Shown: positions 1 to 8,507 of the stretch, piece after piece
How the letters are laid out: every line of letters begins with the position of its first letter
Position numbering within the stretch: the stretch's first letter is position 1
Assembly: GCA_963977415.1 (NCBI GenBank)
Contig: CAXBOS010000010.1
Location: 62,001-126,000, forward strand
Reading direction: 5' to 3'
Length of the DNA stretch: 64,000 nt
Source: Croceimicrobium sp963977415
GTDB taxonomy: Bacteria > Bacteroidota > Bacteroidia > Flavobacteriales > Schleiferiaceae
Translations under genes and position numbers: made by a program
The notes under the pieces: model-generated
Databases searched by the model: none
What the model was told of the DNA's origin: nothing
The model's input: only the letters and a program-made list of their open reading frames with translations

Positions 1-474
1 TACTCTTTGCAGGTCGGTTATATCTTCTAGGTAAAGTTTCCCAAACTCTTCTTTAAGAAAAGCTAATGCACCACGGTAGGAATGTGAAGTAGTTTCTTTC
101 CAATTGTCTGGATTCCGGGCAATGTAATCTTCCATAAAAGAAGTAAGCTCAAAGACGTTGGTCTCACGACTAAGGGCCAGTTCAATGGCTCGATGGGTTA
201 GGGGCGTGCCGCTAATTGCAGCATCATCGATAAGGTTTTTTAGCTTTTGGCGAAGGGATTCGATCACTCGCATCTTTTCCAAGGCTTCAACCGCGGTTAG
301 TTTACGATCGGATTTAAGGCATTGTTTCTTATGATCCCAATTTTTAAGTGGTACATATTGATTGGTCGAGATGTCTTTGCGCCTAGAATCTATTCGAATA
401 ATCAAATAAACTAAGCTTGAACCGTCAGCTCTAGCCTCAGAGCGAGGTTTAAATGAGAATGTTATTTTCTGCAT
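1..474 (-). CDS. Tyrosine-type site-specific integrase, N-terminal part (cut by window edge)
   Basis: The reverse strand reads open from an ATG at 474 to the window edge, about 158 residues. It begins MQKITFSFKPRSEARADG and continues with an arm-binding-like segment, then a SAM-like core-binding region (SFMEDYIARNPDNWKETTS). This is the usual N-terminal half of integrases of Bacteroidota conjugative elements and genomic islands. The catalytic domain (R-H-R-Y) lies outside the window and cannot be checked. A second in-frame ATG sits 9 bases upstream at 483. The gene points away from a tRNA-Phe whose 3' end is about 170 bases upstream, the normal arrangement of an element integrated at a tRNA 3' end. 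The recombinase class is fairly sure; the element type is not visible. Confidence 0.75.
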   Translation of the reverse strand, partial: MQKITFSFKPRSEARADGSSLVYLIIRIDSRRKDISTNQYVPLKNWDHKKQCLKSDRKLTAVEALEKMRVIESLRQKLKNLIDDAAISGTPLTHRAIELALSRETNVFELTSFMEDYIARNPDNWKETTSHSYRGALAFLKEEFGKLYLEDITDLQRV

Positions 475-565
475 CGTCCACATTTTTTTGAAGGCTCCGT
501 CTACAATTTGTCCACAGAATGGTCAAAAAATGACGAAAACCCCGGTTAAAAGGGACTTCGAGAAT

Positions 566-618
566 CAAAAAAAAAGTCAGCAAAATCGGGCTGTATAGCC
601 TGATTTCATTGACTTTTA
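566..618 (-). terminator. Intrinsic terminator behind tRNA-Phe
   Basis: A long hairpin with arms around 575-590 and 596-615 (AGTCA..AAATCGGGCT against AGCCTGATTT..TGACT, one wobble) is followed on the reverse strand by a run of nine T. It lies between the tRNA-Phe 3' end and the integrase start. It would end the tRNA transcript and keep it out of the integrase gene. Confidence 0.7.
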
Positions 619-642
619 GATGTTTATCTTGGGGAAGATTAG

Positions 643-715
643 TGGTGCCAGCTGGAATCGAACCAGCGACACAAGGATTTTCAGTCCTTTGCTCTACCGA
701 CTGAGCTATGGCACC
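643..715 (-). tRNA. tRNA-Phe (GAA)
   Basis: A complete 73-nt cloverleaf on the reverse strand. The acceptor stem is GGTGCCA/TGGCACC with discriminator A. The D-loop segment contains AGCTCAGTCGGTAGAGC, the anticodon arm is AAGGA-CTGAAAA-TCCTT with anticodon GAA, and the T-arm contains GGTTCGATTCC. The 3' CCA is not encoded. A promoter (780-810) lies upstream and a terminator (566-618) downstream. The 3' end faces the integrase gene, so it is a likely attachment site. Confidence 0.95.
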
Positions 716-779
716 ATTATTTTAAATTATGTCTTTCTAAAGAACTTCGTAGAACACATTCTCTGTGTTTAACGGGGCG

Positions 780-810
780 CAAATGTAAAACATTTTCTTT
801 CTCACCAAAA
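780..810 (-). promoter_or_regulatory. Bacteroidota-type promoter of tRNA-Phe
   Basis: On the reverse strand TTTTG (806-810) is followed by a 18-19-nt spacer and TACATTTG (780-787). This matches the Bacteroidota -33 TTTG and -7 TAnnTTTG elements exactly. It lies about 65 bases upstream of the tRNA 5' end and points towards it. Confidence 0.7.
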
Positions 811-852
811 CAAAAAAATGTCTTTCTACCTTTATACCCTAAAATTTTTACT

Positions 853-1587
853 GTGCACATAGTCATAGATGGCGGTAACACCCGAATTAAAGTAGCTCAA
901 TTTCAGGATGAAAACCTCCAAAATGTAGAGATTTTCGCTGATCAAGAAGCCCTAAATATTTTTTTAAAAAAATGTCTATTGGCCCAAGCCATAATCGTTT
1001 CCAATGTTGGCTTTTGGACTTTTGAAGCTTTGAAGGCATTTCAGGGTAGGTTAATTTATCTCAATAAAGAAACAAAAGTGCCTTTTCAATCCTTCTATGC
1101 TAGTCCTCACACTTTGGGTAATGATCGTCGTGCCTTAGCGGCAGCTGCACTTTATGAGTTTCCTCAGCAAAATTGCCTAGTACTTGACGCTGGCACTTGT
1201 TTAACGGTGGACTTTATCGATGCTAAGGGGGCTTACCATGGCGGAGCAATTAGCCCTGGATTAAATATGCGCTTTGAGGCTTTACATGCTTTCACCCAAA
1301 ATCTTCCTAAAATTAATTGGGAGGAAAACACATTGCCAGCATTAATCGGAGATTCTACCGCAAACAGTATTCAGAGTGGAGTAGTGCGAGGCTATTTGGC
1401 CGAAATCGAAGGAATTATTGAACAATATAAAAAGGAATTTGACGATTTACGCATAGTATTATGCGGTGGAGACACATCTTTGTTGCGCCCGTGGCTTAAA
1501 AATGACATATTTGCACCCTCAAATTTTTTGATTAAAGGACTTGAATACATTCTCCGATATAACCTGGAAGGCTTTGAAAAGTCTTAA
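853..1587 (+). CDS. coaX: Type III pantothenate kinase
   Basis: Phosphorylates pantothenate with ATP, the first step of coenzyme A synthesis, in the cytoplasm. The 244 residues show the family's ASKHA-fold marks in order: DGGNT at 6-10 (phosphate loop), GNDR at 89-92, DAGTCLTVD at 112-120 and GGAISPG at 130-136. The length is normal for CoaX. Translation starts at GTG 853, immediately followed by the conserved first strand, so there is no room for a later start. The next gene's longest reading frame overlaps its 3' end by 47 bases, which suggests translational coupling. The coaX / OMP / TPR / lptC order is common in flavobacteria. Confidence 0.93.
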   Translation: MHIVIDGGNTRIKVAQFQDENLQNVEIFADQEALNIFLKKCLLAQAIIVSNVGFWTFEALKAFQGRLIYLNKETKVPFQSFYASPHTLGNDRRALAAAALYEFPQQNCLVLDAGTCLTVDFIDAKGAYHGGAISPGLNMRFEALHAFTQNLPKINWEENTLPALIGDSTANSIQSGVVRGYLAEIEGIIEQYKKEFDDLRIVLCGGDTSLLRPWLKNDIFAPSNFLIKGLEYILRYNLEGFEKS

Positions 1588-2884
1588 TTTACTCATTTTT
1601 TGCGCCTTAGGCTATAGTGCTTCGGCTCAAACTAATTCAGTTTCTCCTTATTCGCGCTTTGGCTTAGGAGATACTTACCATCAACTTAACGCTAGACAAG
1701 TAGGTATGGGAGGCGCAAGTTTAGCGACTTACGATGCCTTAAATATTAATTTTCTTAATCCTGCTTCTTACACGGATTTGCAGTTAACCACTTTTAACGT
1801 GGGATTTGAAGGTAGCTTAATAAACCAAATCCAAGAAAATCCTTCCATAACTGTTAGTAATAACCGTTCAGGAATGCGAGATCTTTCGGTGGGTGTGCCT
1901 TTAACCAAGTGGTGGGGATCTGCCGTAGCTTTGGTTCCCTATTCTTTTAAGGGTTATGAAATTAGTTCTAGCCGATCTGCTTTAAGCGATACCAACGTGA
2001 GTATAACCGATCGCTTTTCGGGTGATGGCGGATTGAACTCTATCATTTGGGGAAACGCATTTAAGGTAGCCGAGGGATTATCTATTGGAGTTAATGCACA
2101 ATATGTATTTGGCTCCATTAGGGAAAATACCATTATTGATTACCGGAATGAAAGCTTTTTCGATACTCGTTTAGAAGAGGAGAGTCAGATAAGCGGATTA
2201 CTTTTTAAAGCGGGCGCAAAATATCAGTATCAATTGCCCAATGACCGTTTTATTTCGGCAGGCTTGAATTTTCAAAATGCCAGTAGCCTTCAATCAGATA
2301 ACCTGAGCTACCAATACACCTTAAGCGGTGTTAGTCCTGTAGACACTCTTAAAGGAGGAAGCACCACCTCAGGTGAGTTTAACATAGGAAGTGAATTTGG
2401 TTTTGGTTTGTCTTATGGTGCACAAGCGAGCGGCGCCATGCAACCTTCTTGGGGAGTAAACGTCGATTATAAAAGTACCAATGGTGCTGATTTTCGCAGA
2501 CCAGATGGTAGCGGCGAATTGCTGAATGCTTATCAATTAAATGTTGGTTCTTTTTTGACGCCTAGACAAAGTTTTAAAAAGTTAGAACGTAGCACGAACT
2601 TTTTCACCAACGTAGAGTATAGAATTGGTGGTTTCTACGAAAAGATGCCTTTTCAACTGTCAGATACAGACCTTTATAATTATGGCATCACTTTTGGCTT
2701 AGGTTTACCGATCAAGCAAAGATCACAGGCACCAGGAGAGTTTAAAGTAAGTACCGTAAATATCGGTGTTATGGCTGGCAGAAGAGGAAGCTTAGAGAAT
2801 GGTCTAATTCAAGAAGAGTATCTCAGCTTTTATCTGGCAGTTACTTTTAACGACAAATGGTTTATAGATTATAAATACCGATAA
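1541..2884 (+). CDS. Putative outer-membrane beta-barrel protein
   Basis: The protein starts with a signal peptide (LLIFCALGYSASAQ) followed by a mature part rich in alternating aromatic/polar strands and glycine turns. It opens with SPYSRFGLGD, typical of FadL/PorV-like barrels of Bacteroidota, and ends in an aromatic strand (DYKYR). The longest frame, from ATG 1541 (447 aa), puts 11 extra residues before the signal peptide and overlaps coaX. A TTG at 1574, preceded by GGAAG, would give a cleaner signal peptide (MKSLNLLIFCALGYSASAQ). The substrate is unknown. It sits directly upstream of a TPR protein and lptC, so a role in the outer membrane is likely. Confidence 0.7.
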   Translation: MNTFSDITWKALKSLNLLIFCALGYSASAQTNSVSPYSRFGLGDTYHQLNARQVGMGGASLATYDALNINFLNPASYTDLQLTTFNVGFEGSLINQIQENPSITVSNNRSGMRDLSVGVPLTKWWGSAVALVPYSFKGYEISSSRSALSDTNVSITDRFSGDGGLNSIIWGNAFKVAEGLSIGVNAQYVFGSIRENTIIDYRNESFFDTRLEEESQISGLLFKAGAKYQYQLPNDRFISAGLNFQNASSLQSDNLSYQYTLSGVSPVDTLKGGSTTSGEFNIGSEFGFGLSYGAQASGAMQPSWGVNVDYKSTNGADFRRPDGSGELLNAYQLNVGSFLTPRQSFKKLERSTNFFTNVEYRIGGFYEKMPFQLSDTDLYNYGITFGLGLPIKQRSQAPGEFKVSTVNIGVMAGRRGSLENGLIQEEYLSFYLAVTFNDKWFIDYKYR

Positions 2885-2897
2885 TTAATACCCAAAT

Positions 2898-4316
2898 ATG
2901 AAAACGACCCTTTACGCGCTCGCTATGCTAATTGGAATGAGCGGAATGCTTAGAGCCCAAGAATATGGTGAGGACAGTGCCAAGTGCCGCGAGAACCTTT
3001 ACATCTATTACGAACTAGCTAAGAAAAAACAGTGGGCGGAAGCCTACGATAGCTGGAAAATAGTTTATGATATCTGTCCACAGTCTAGTAAGAACAACTT
3101 TATATACGGTCCTTACATTGTAAATGCCAAAATTGATTTGGCAGAAGAGGCTAAAGATGAAGCGGCCTTAGCGAAGTACCGTGCTCTTTTGATGGATGTT
3201 TATGACGCTCGAAATAAATATTATCCCGGAAAGGAGGGCTATGTTTTCGCTAGAAAAGCTCTCGATATGCAAAAGCAATATCCAGATAGTTTAGAAGCCA
3301 TTTATAAACTCTTTAATGATGCTCTTGAACTGGATGGTCCTGAGCAGAGCGCAGCATTTTACAATTATTTCTTCGTTACCGCTGCTCGTTTGTTTAACGA
3401 GAAAATTTTTGAAGTTAATGATGTGTTTCAAGCTTATAACGTTGTTATAGAAGGAATTGAGGTTAATAGTAATGCCTTAAACCTATCCATTGCTGCATTA
3501 ACTGAAAAGCGTGATTCTAATGCAGTAGCGCTAAATCAAAAGGAGCAAAGCGAATTAGAAAAAGCCGAACGTGAATTAGATCGCTACACTAAGGTAGAAT
3601 CTAATATTGAAAAAATCCTCGGACCCATTGCTACTTGCGATAAATTGAATTTGATCTACAATCCTGAAACTTTTGCCGCTAATAAGTCAGATACTCTTTG
3701 GTTAAAGCGCGCAACAAAAATGCTTCAAAAAGAACGTAGAAATGAGGAAGGCGATTTTGAAGATTGTACGGATAACCCCATCTTCTTCGATATTTCAGAT
3801 GCCCTTTACAAGCTAGAGCCATCTGCGCCATCTGCACGCGCAATGTTTGTTATGGCTTATCGCAATAAAGAATCTAGCAAAGCCGCCCAATACATTAAAG
3901 AGGCTATTAGTTATGAGATTGACCCAATCAAACGCGCTGCTGATTATGTTAAATTAGGCTCAATTTACATTAAGCTAGGAAATCTTGCGGCAGCTAAAGC
4001 AGCGGCGCTAAAAGCGGCAGCCTTGGATAAATCTAGTGGTGATGCCTATATCGTTTTGGCAACTTCTTACGCTCAGGCAGATGGAACTTGTGGAAATAAT
4101 GTCTTCGAGAAGAAAGCAGTATATTGGGCTGCCATTGATAAGCTAAATGTTGCGAAAAGTGTTGATCCTAGTCTTACCAATAAAGCCAATAAGATGATCA
4201 ACGCATACAAGCAGCAATTACCTGATAAAGGTTTAAGCTTTCAGTTAGGGCACACCGCTGGTGAATCTTACACCATAGGTTGTTTTATTAATGAAACCAT
4301 TACAGTAAGTTTTTAA
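2898..4316 (+). CDS. Secreted tetratricopeptide-repeat protein
   Basis: 472 residues with an N-terminal signal peptide (MKTTLYALAMLIGMSGMLRAQ). The body is helical with TPR-like pairs, clearest near residues 340-400 (ADYVKLGSIYIKLGNLAAAK then AAALDKSSGDAYIVLATSYA). A charged helical stretch around 205-235 (ALNQKEQSELEKAERELDRY) may be a coiled coil. It is probably a periplasmic scaffold. The gene begins 13 bases after the barrel gene, and its stop codon overlaps the lptC start, so the three are likely co-transcribed. The partner is unknown; lptC and the barrel are the best candidates from position. Confidence 0.75.
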   Translation: MKTTLYALAMLIGMSGMLRAQEYGEDSAKCRENLYIYYELAKKKQWAEAYDSWKIVYDICPQSSKNNFIYGPYIVNAKIDLAEEAKDEAALAKYRALLMDVYDARNKYYPGKEGYVFARKALDMQKQYPDSLEAIYKLFNDALELDGPEQSAAFYNYFFVTAARLFNEKIFEVNDVFQAYNVVIEGIEVNSNALNLSIAALTEKRDSNAVALNQKEQSELEKAERELDRYTKVESNIEKILGPIATCDKLNLIYNPETFAANKSDTLWLKRATKMLQKERRNEEGDFEDCTDNPIFFDISDALYKLEPSAPSARAMFVMAYRNKESSKAAQYIKEAISYEIDPIKRAADYVKLGSIYIKLGNLAAAKAAALKAAALDKSSGDAYIVLATSYAQADGTCGNNVFEKKAVYWAAIDKLNVAKSVDPSLTNKANKMINAYKQQLPDKGLSFQLGHTAGESYTIGCFINETITVSF

Positions 4317-4882
4317 TGCTTAAAGCATTTACCTATATTAAAAGCATCGTTTCCTTGGGAGCGGTGCTTTTTTTAATTTTCGCCTGTGAAAATGAGGTGG
4401 CAAAGGTGCAAAGCTTAGCGCGAGATGAGCGCATACCGATGGAAATACAGCAAAATTTTAAATTGATGTATTCCGATAGTACTTTCCTAAGAATGGAATT
4501 AAGAGCGCCGATCGCCGAAAGCTACCCTCAGTTGGAAAACCCACAGCGTGAGTTTAAAAAGGGCATTAAAGTACGGTTTTTAGACGCTGATGGTCTCGAA
4601 AGCTCTAGTTTAGAATCGGATTATGCTTTGCAACTTATCAATAAAGATTTGTGGGAGGCACGAGGGAATGTAATCGTAATCAATAAAAAAGGGGAACGGT
4701 TAAATACAGAAAAACTATTTTGGGATAATCGTAAGGAGATAATTTACAGTGATGAGTTTGTGAAAATCACCACCCCCAATGAAATTATTATGGGCGAAGG
4801 CTTTCAAGCTGACCAAAATTTTGAATCTTACGAGATCAATCATGTATCAGGAATAATAAATATAGAAGACGACGATGCTTAA
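4316..4882 (+). CDS. lptC: LptC-like LPS export lipoprotein
   Basis: 188 residues. It begins with a lipoprotein signal, VLFLIFAC with the lipobox cysteine at 24. The rest is a beta-jellyroll of the OstA/LptC type: DYALQLINKDLWEARGNVIV, then LNTEKLFWDNRKEIIYSDEF, then an ITTPNEIIMGEGFQAD segment. The middle and last of these are the characteristic LptC/LptA strand repeats (turn a free end into a protected one, then gain a new strand). LptC bridges the LptBFG transporter to LptA in LPS transport. Bacteroidota LptC proteins are often lipid-anchored as here. It overlaps the TPR gene by one base and the next small gene by 8 bases. Confidence 0.82.
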   Translation: MLKAFTYIKSIVSLGAVLFLIFACENEVAKVQSLARDERIPMEIQQNFKLMYSDSTFLRMELRAPIAESYPQLENPQREFKKGIKVRFLDADGLESSSLESDYALQLINKDLWEARGNVIVINKKGERLNTEKLFWDNRKEIIYSDEFVKITTPNEIIMGEGFQADQNFESYEINHVSGIINIEDDDA

Positions 4883-5090
4883 AATGTTAAGGGTAGTAGA
4901 AGTAGTATGGGCAGCCATGGCAATTTTTTGCTTGGTAGAATTTGTCCGTCTAATTAATACCGAGGGTGAGCAGAAATGGATATATGGTGGCTTTATGCTC
5001 GTATCGATTTTTATGTTTTTCTTTAGAAGAAGAACTAGGAAACGCTTTACCCAAATTAAGGAAGAGCGCGAAAATGGTAAAACAAATTAA
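4875..5090 (+). CDS. Small two-helix membrane protein
   Basis: 71 residues with two hydrophobic segments, at about 6-25 (VVEVVWAAMAIFCLVEFVRL) and 37-50 (YGGFMLVSIFMFFF), then a strongly basic tail (RRRTRKRFTQIKEERENGK). This is a small gene found between lptC and a CorC-like gene in related genomes. It overlaps lptC by 8 bases and ends 4 bases before the next start, so it belongs to the same operon. The function is not known; the basic tail would face the cytoplasm. Confidence 0.7.
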   Translation: MLKMLRVVEVVWAAMAIFCLVEFVRLINTEGEQKWIYGGFMLVSIFMFFFRRRTRKRFTQIKEERENGKTN

Positions 5091-5094
5091 TTAA

Positions 5095-6348
5095 GTGGAA
5101 TACTTTCTTATTATTAGTATCTCTATCTTTTTTTCCGCATTTTTCTCGGGAATTGAGATAGCTTTTATTTCTTCCAATCGCTTTCATATTGAGTTGGAAA
5201 ACAAAAAGGGCAGCTATATCTATAAGATGATTAGCTTCTTAGTGCAAAATCCACCGCGATTTATTGCCGCTATGTTGGTGGGGAATAATGTGGCACTGGT
5301 TATTTATGGCCTTTTCATGCCACAGGTCCTTTCGCCCTATTTACCTCTAGAAAATCCCTACCTTTTACTATTGGTACAAACGGTTCTTAGTACGGTACTA
5401 ATTTTAATTTTCGCGGAATTTTTACCAAAGGCTTTGTTCAATGCAAACTCAAATGCATTGCTGGAGTTTTTTGCTATCCCGAGCGGCTTTTTTTACTTTC
5501 TATTTTATCCGATAGTTAGCCTTATGATTGGCATTAGCAATTTTGTGATGCACTATATTTTTAAAATGGAAGAGGAGGAAGGTCAGAAGGCTTTCAATAA
5601 AGTAGACCTTGATAATTATATACGCGAACGAACTGATCTAGCTGATGAGAAAGAAGAAGTAGATCACGAAATTGTGATCTTCCGTAATGCGCTAGACTTT
5701 AGCGATCGGAAGGCAAGAGAGTTTATGATTCCACGGACCGAAATGGTGGCCATGGAGGTGAATGAAGATATCGAAGAATTAAAAGCGGAGTTTATCAGCT
5801 CTAACCTTTCTAAAATATTAATTTACAAGAATACAGCGGATCATATTATTGGCTATGTGCACTCTTTTGAACTTTTTAAAAGACCGAAAGATATACGAGC
5901 TATTCTTCGGCCTGTTAGCTTTCTTCCCGAAAGTATGCCCGCTCATGAAACCTTAAAACTTCTGATTAAGGAAAAAAGGAGCATTGCTGTGGTTCTCGAC
6001 GAATTTGGGGGAACAGCTGGATTGGTAACGGTGGAAGATGTAATTGAAGAGATTTTTGGCGAAATCGACGATGAGCACGACGTGGAAGAAAATGTAGAAA
6101 AACAGATTTCTGAAAACGAATTCATTTTTTCGGCGAAAATCGAAATCAATTATCTTAATGAGAAATACCAATTGGCCTTACCGGAAGATGATAATTACAA
6201 TTCATTAGGCGGTTTGGTAATCAACTTATTAGAATCTATCCCCGAAAAGGGAGAAGAAATTCGGATTGAAAATTATATCCTAAAAATGGAAGAGGTGAGT
6301 AACTCGCGTATCGAAACCATCCGCTTAAAGCGCAGTGAAAACGATTAA
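5095..6348 (+). CDS. CorC/HlyC-type CNNM-CBS transporter (hemolysin family)
   Basis: 417 residues starting at GTG 5095. Domain order: CNNM/DUF21 membrane domain (1-190, several hydrophobic helices, with FFSAFFSGIEIAFISSN near the start), a CBS pair (about 205-325, beginning MIPRTEMVAME and containing VVLDEFGGTAGLVTVEDVIE), and a C-terminal CorC_HlyC domain (340-415, with NSLGGLVINLLESIPEKGEE). Family members are linked to magnesium or cobalt efflux; hemolysin is a historical name. It closes the coaX-lptC operon and converges with a reverse-strand gene one base beyond its stop. Confidence 0.88.
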   Translation: MEYFLIISISIFFSAFFSGIEIAFISSNRFHIELENKKGSYIYKMISFLVQNPPRFIAAMLVGNNVALVIYGLFMPQVLSPYLPLENPYLLLLVQTVLSTVLILIFAEFLPKALFNANSNALLEFFAIPSGFFYFLFYPIVSLMIGISNFVMHYIFKMEEEEGQKAFNKVDLDNYIRERTDLADEKEEVDHEIVIFRNALDFSDRKAREFMIPRTEMVAMEVNEDIEELKAEFISSNLSKILIYKNTADHIIGYVHSFELFKRPKDIRAILRPVSFLPESMPAHETLKLLIKEKRSIAVVLDEFGGTAGLVTVEDVIEEIFGEIDDEHDVEENVEKQISENEFIFSAKIEINYLNEKYQLALPEDDNYNSLGGLVINLLESIPEKGEEIRIENYILKMEEVSNSRIETIRLKRSEND

Positions 6349-6349
6349 C

Positions 6350-7168
6350 TTAAAGTCCTTTCTTACGGATTTCGTCGAAGTTTCGTACCAATAATTTATT
6401 GGCTAAACGAGCATTGTAGTCGAAATTACCATCTTGCATTTCGGGTAGCATTTCCTTAGCAAACTCCATTACTTTATCCTCTAGCTTGTTCATATAGCTT
6501 GGCGATGGCTGACCCGTAACGGTGCAGGCAATGCTTATGCGCTTAAAGGTGATTAAGTAGATTTTATAGCCATTAAAGTCTACCCAGTCAATCGCTTGAC
6601 CGTTGCGTAAAATAGCGTCTTCCACCATACGACGAATCGTATCTAACATCAGGGAGGTAACTTCATTATTGTCGCTAGAATATTCGCTTAGCATACCTAT
6701 CAGGCTGCGATTTTCATTTTCTAGCACAAAAACGTCGCTTAGTTTTACTCGCACGTCATCTTGCACTTTAGACTCAATTTTTTCGCGGTAAAGATTAGTA
6801 GGGTCCTTAAGCTTATTAACCTTTCCGAAACCTAAATTATTTTTAAAGCGACTAAAGCTAGTGCTAAAATATTCCGACATCATGTTGTGAAAAACCGGAC
6901 TAAGAGCAGCTTGAATTCTTTCTGGATTCTCTTCGATTTCCTTTTCTAAAGTTTGATAAAACAAATGACCAAATTCCTTGGGGAAATCTCTGCGAAAGCG
7001 CATAAACCAGTCAACTAAGATGGGCTCCATATTCTGCTCGAGCTTCTTGCGAACGGTAATTTCTTCTCGAACGCTTTCAATCTCGCTGATGGCATCATCC
7101 GCTTGTTGACGTTCTTCACGAATTAACAAGTCTTTAAGAATTTCTAATGAACTGGGCTTCTCACTCAT
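6350..7168 (-). CDS. Uncharacterised cytoplasmic protein paired with a coiled-coil protein
   Basis: 272 residues with no signal peptide or membrane helix. It is mostly helical and charged, with a possible coiled coil at about 18-50. A mixed alpha/beta part near 195-245 (WVDFNGYKIYLITFKRISIACTV) could be a small sensing or binding fold. I do not recognise the family. The start overlaps the stop of the upstream gene by 8 bases (7161-7168), so the two are translationally coupled and probably act together. The 3' end lies one base from the convergent CorC-like gene. Confidence 0.7.
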   Translation of the reverse strand: MSEKPSSLEILKDLLIREERQQADDAISEIESVREEITVRKKLEQNMEPILVDWFMRFRRDFPKEFGHLFYQTLEKEIEENPERIQAALSPVFHNMMSEYFSTSFSRFKNNLGFGKVNKLKDPTNLYREKIESKVQDDVRVKLSDVFVLENENRSLIGMLSEYSSDNNEVTSLMLDTIRRMVEDAILRNGQAIDWVDFNGYKIYLITFKRISIACTVTGQPSPSYMNKLEDKVMEFAKEMLPEMQDGNFDYNARLANKLLVRNFDEIRKKGL

Positions 7169-8312
7169 CTAATAATTGGCTTAATTTTTTCAAAGTTTCA
7201 CGCAAGGCTTCTTTTTTAGAGTTGTCTTGAGTGCGATTAGCTAGCTGACGCTGAGTTAGGTCGTACATGGCATCTAATTTAGCTTCCATGCGAATATTGT
7301 TTTCGTAAATTTTACGATCCATGCGATCGGCGATTTCCTTTAGAGCCGCAGGGTCCCCGTAGTTATTTTTAATCTTATCGTTTAAGCTTAGTTCAACGTT
7401 GTTTAATTTAGAGCTAAGGCTCTCAAATAACATTTTTACTTGATCAGCTTTAACGCTACTGTTGAGTTGCTCTTCTGCTTGGCTGAGTCTGTTTTCTATT
7501 TTTGAGCTGTTGGAAATACTTTCACGCATGAAAGAAACAACATCATTTTCGAGTACTTTTTGCAGACCATCAAATTGATGAGTTAGTTTTTTACGATCGT
7601 CAGCAGCGTAATCAAACCTTTCGTTTACACGACCCGTTAAACGCTCTAATAAATCTTGAACATCATTTTCAAAGTTATTTTGACGTTCTGAAATGTTATT
7701 TTGGAATTCTAAGTTTTTGGAAGAGCCTTGGTTTCTTAAGGACTTAATTTCTTCTTCTAGGTTAGAGAGACGATTACTAACCTTTACTTGATCTTGCGCA
7801 CTAACGCTATCTTCTAATTCGCCTAAGCGATTTTCAATTTTTGAACTAAAAGCGACTTGACTAGCAGTGATTTTTTCTTTAAAAGCATTTACCTCTGCTT
7901 TAAGCGCATCGGCCTTACCATCTACCTTATCGTTAATATTTAATTCAACTTGGTTCAAACGTGACTCTAAATTACTTACTAATTCTGCCTCAGCTAATTT
8001 ACCTTCTTTCTTGGCATCAACAAATTCTTGAATAAGTTTTTCAACCTCAGGGTTTAATGAGCTGTTTACTGGAGCAGAGCCGTTGTTTCTCAATTTCAGA
8101 GAAGCCATCTCTTGATTTAGTTCCTCTATAATAGATACTAAGTGGCTATTAGAGCTTTCCACACGACGACTAAGACCACGGAAACGATTTTCGATTCTTT
8201 CGATCTGATTGCCAACTAGAATTTTTTTGATCGCATTTAATCTTTTATCGTCTGCAGATTCGTTCTGTAGGATATCTGGGGTGCTTTCTAATCTAATCTC
8301 TTTAGTGTCCAT
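7161..8312 (-). CDS. Long coiled-coil protein of unknown function
   Basis: 383 residues, almost entirely heptad-like and charged. There are recurrent short units such as KIENRLSQAEEQLNSS, KIENRLGELEDSVSA and ESRLNQVELNINDK, in which the word NRL followed by E/V appears repeatedly. It has no signal peptide or membrane segment. It looks like a cytoplasmic filament or scaffold protein. The family is not recognised. It is the first gene of a two-gene operon with the 272-residue protein. An alternative is a divergent SMC/kinesin-like rod without a head; no nucleotide-binding motif is present. Confidence 0.7.
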   Translation of the reverse strand: MDTKEIRLESTPDILQNESADDKRLNAIKKILVGNQIERIENRFRGLSRRVESSNSHLVSIIEELNQEMASLKLRNNGSAPVNSSLNPEVEKLIQEFVDAKKEGKLAEAELVSNLESRLNQVELNINDKVDGKADALKAEVNAFKEKITASQVAFSSKIENRLGELEDSVSAQDQVKVSNRLSNLEEEIKSLRNQGSSKNLEFQNNISERQNNFENDVQDLLERLTGRVNERFDYAADDRKKLTHQFDGLQKVLENDVVSFMRESISNSSKIENRLSQAEEQLNSSVKADQVKMLFESLSSKLNNVELSLNDKIKNNYGDPAALKEIADRMDRKIYENNIRMEAKLDAMYDLTQRQLANRTQDNSKKEALRETLKKLSQLLDE

Positions 8313-8471
8313 GTCTCATTTGCTTTTTAAAGTCCCTACAAATAAAGGAAGCTTACCACCCACAGGCCCTGCTTATTCGATAATTGGTAAAATTTAGCGG
8401 ATTAAAGTACATTTCTTTATAAAAGATTGCATTGAGTGCTATAAATATAAAAGCTTTTACCACAACAATTG

Positions 8472-8479
8472 TATATTCG
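8472..8479 (+). promoter_or_regulatory. Possible -7 element of the PpiD-like gene
   Basis: TATATTCG fits the Bacteroidota -7 pattern TAnnTTTG with one change and lies 28 bases before the ATG at 8508. No clear -33 TTTG is seen. Its position inside the longest reading frame argues against the TTG start at 8469. The same octamer occurs at 13837-13844. Confidence 0.4.
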
Positions 8480-8507
8480 CAGCCTTAATTTTCAAAGCTT
8501 AGAATCA

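Noticed and set aside
8469..8507. Longer PpiD-like protein starting at TTG 8469
   Set aside because: The extra 13 codons cover a promoter-like TATATTCG and add no conserved sequence; ATG 8508 directly precedes the membrane anchor.
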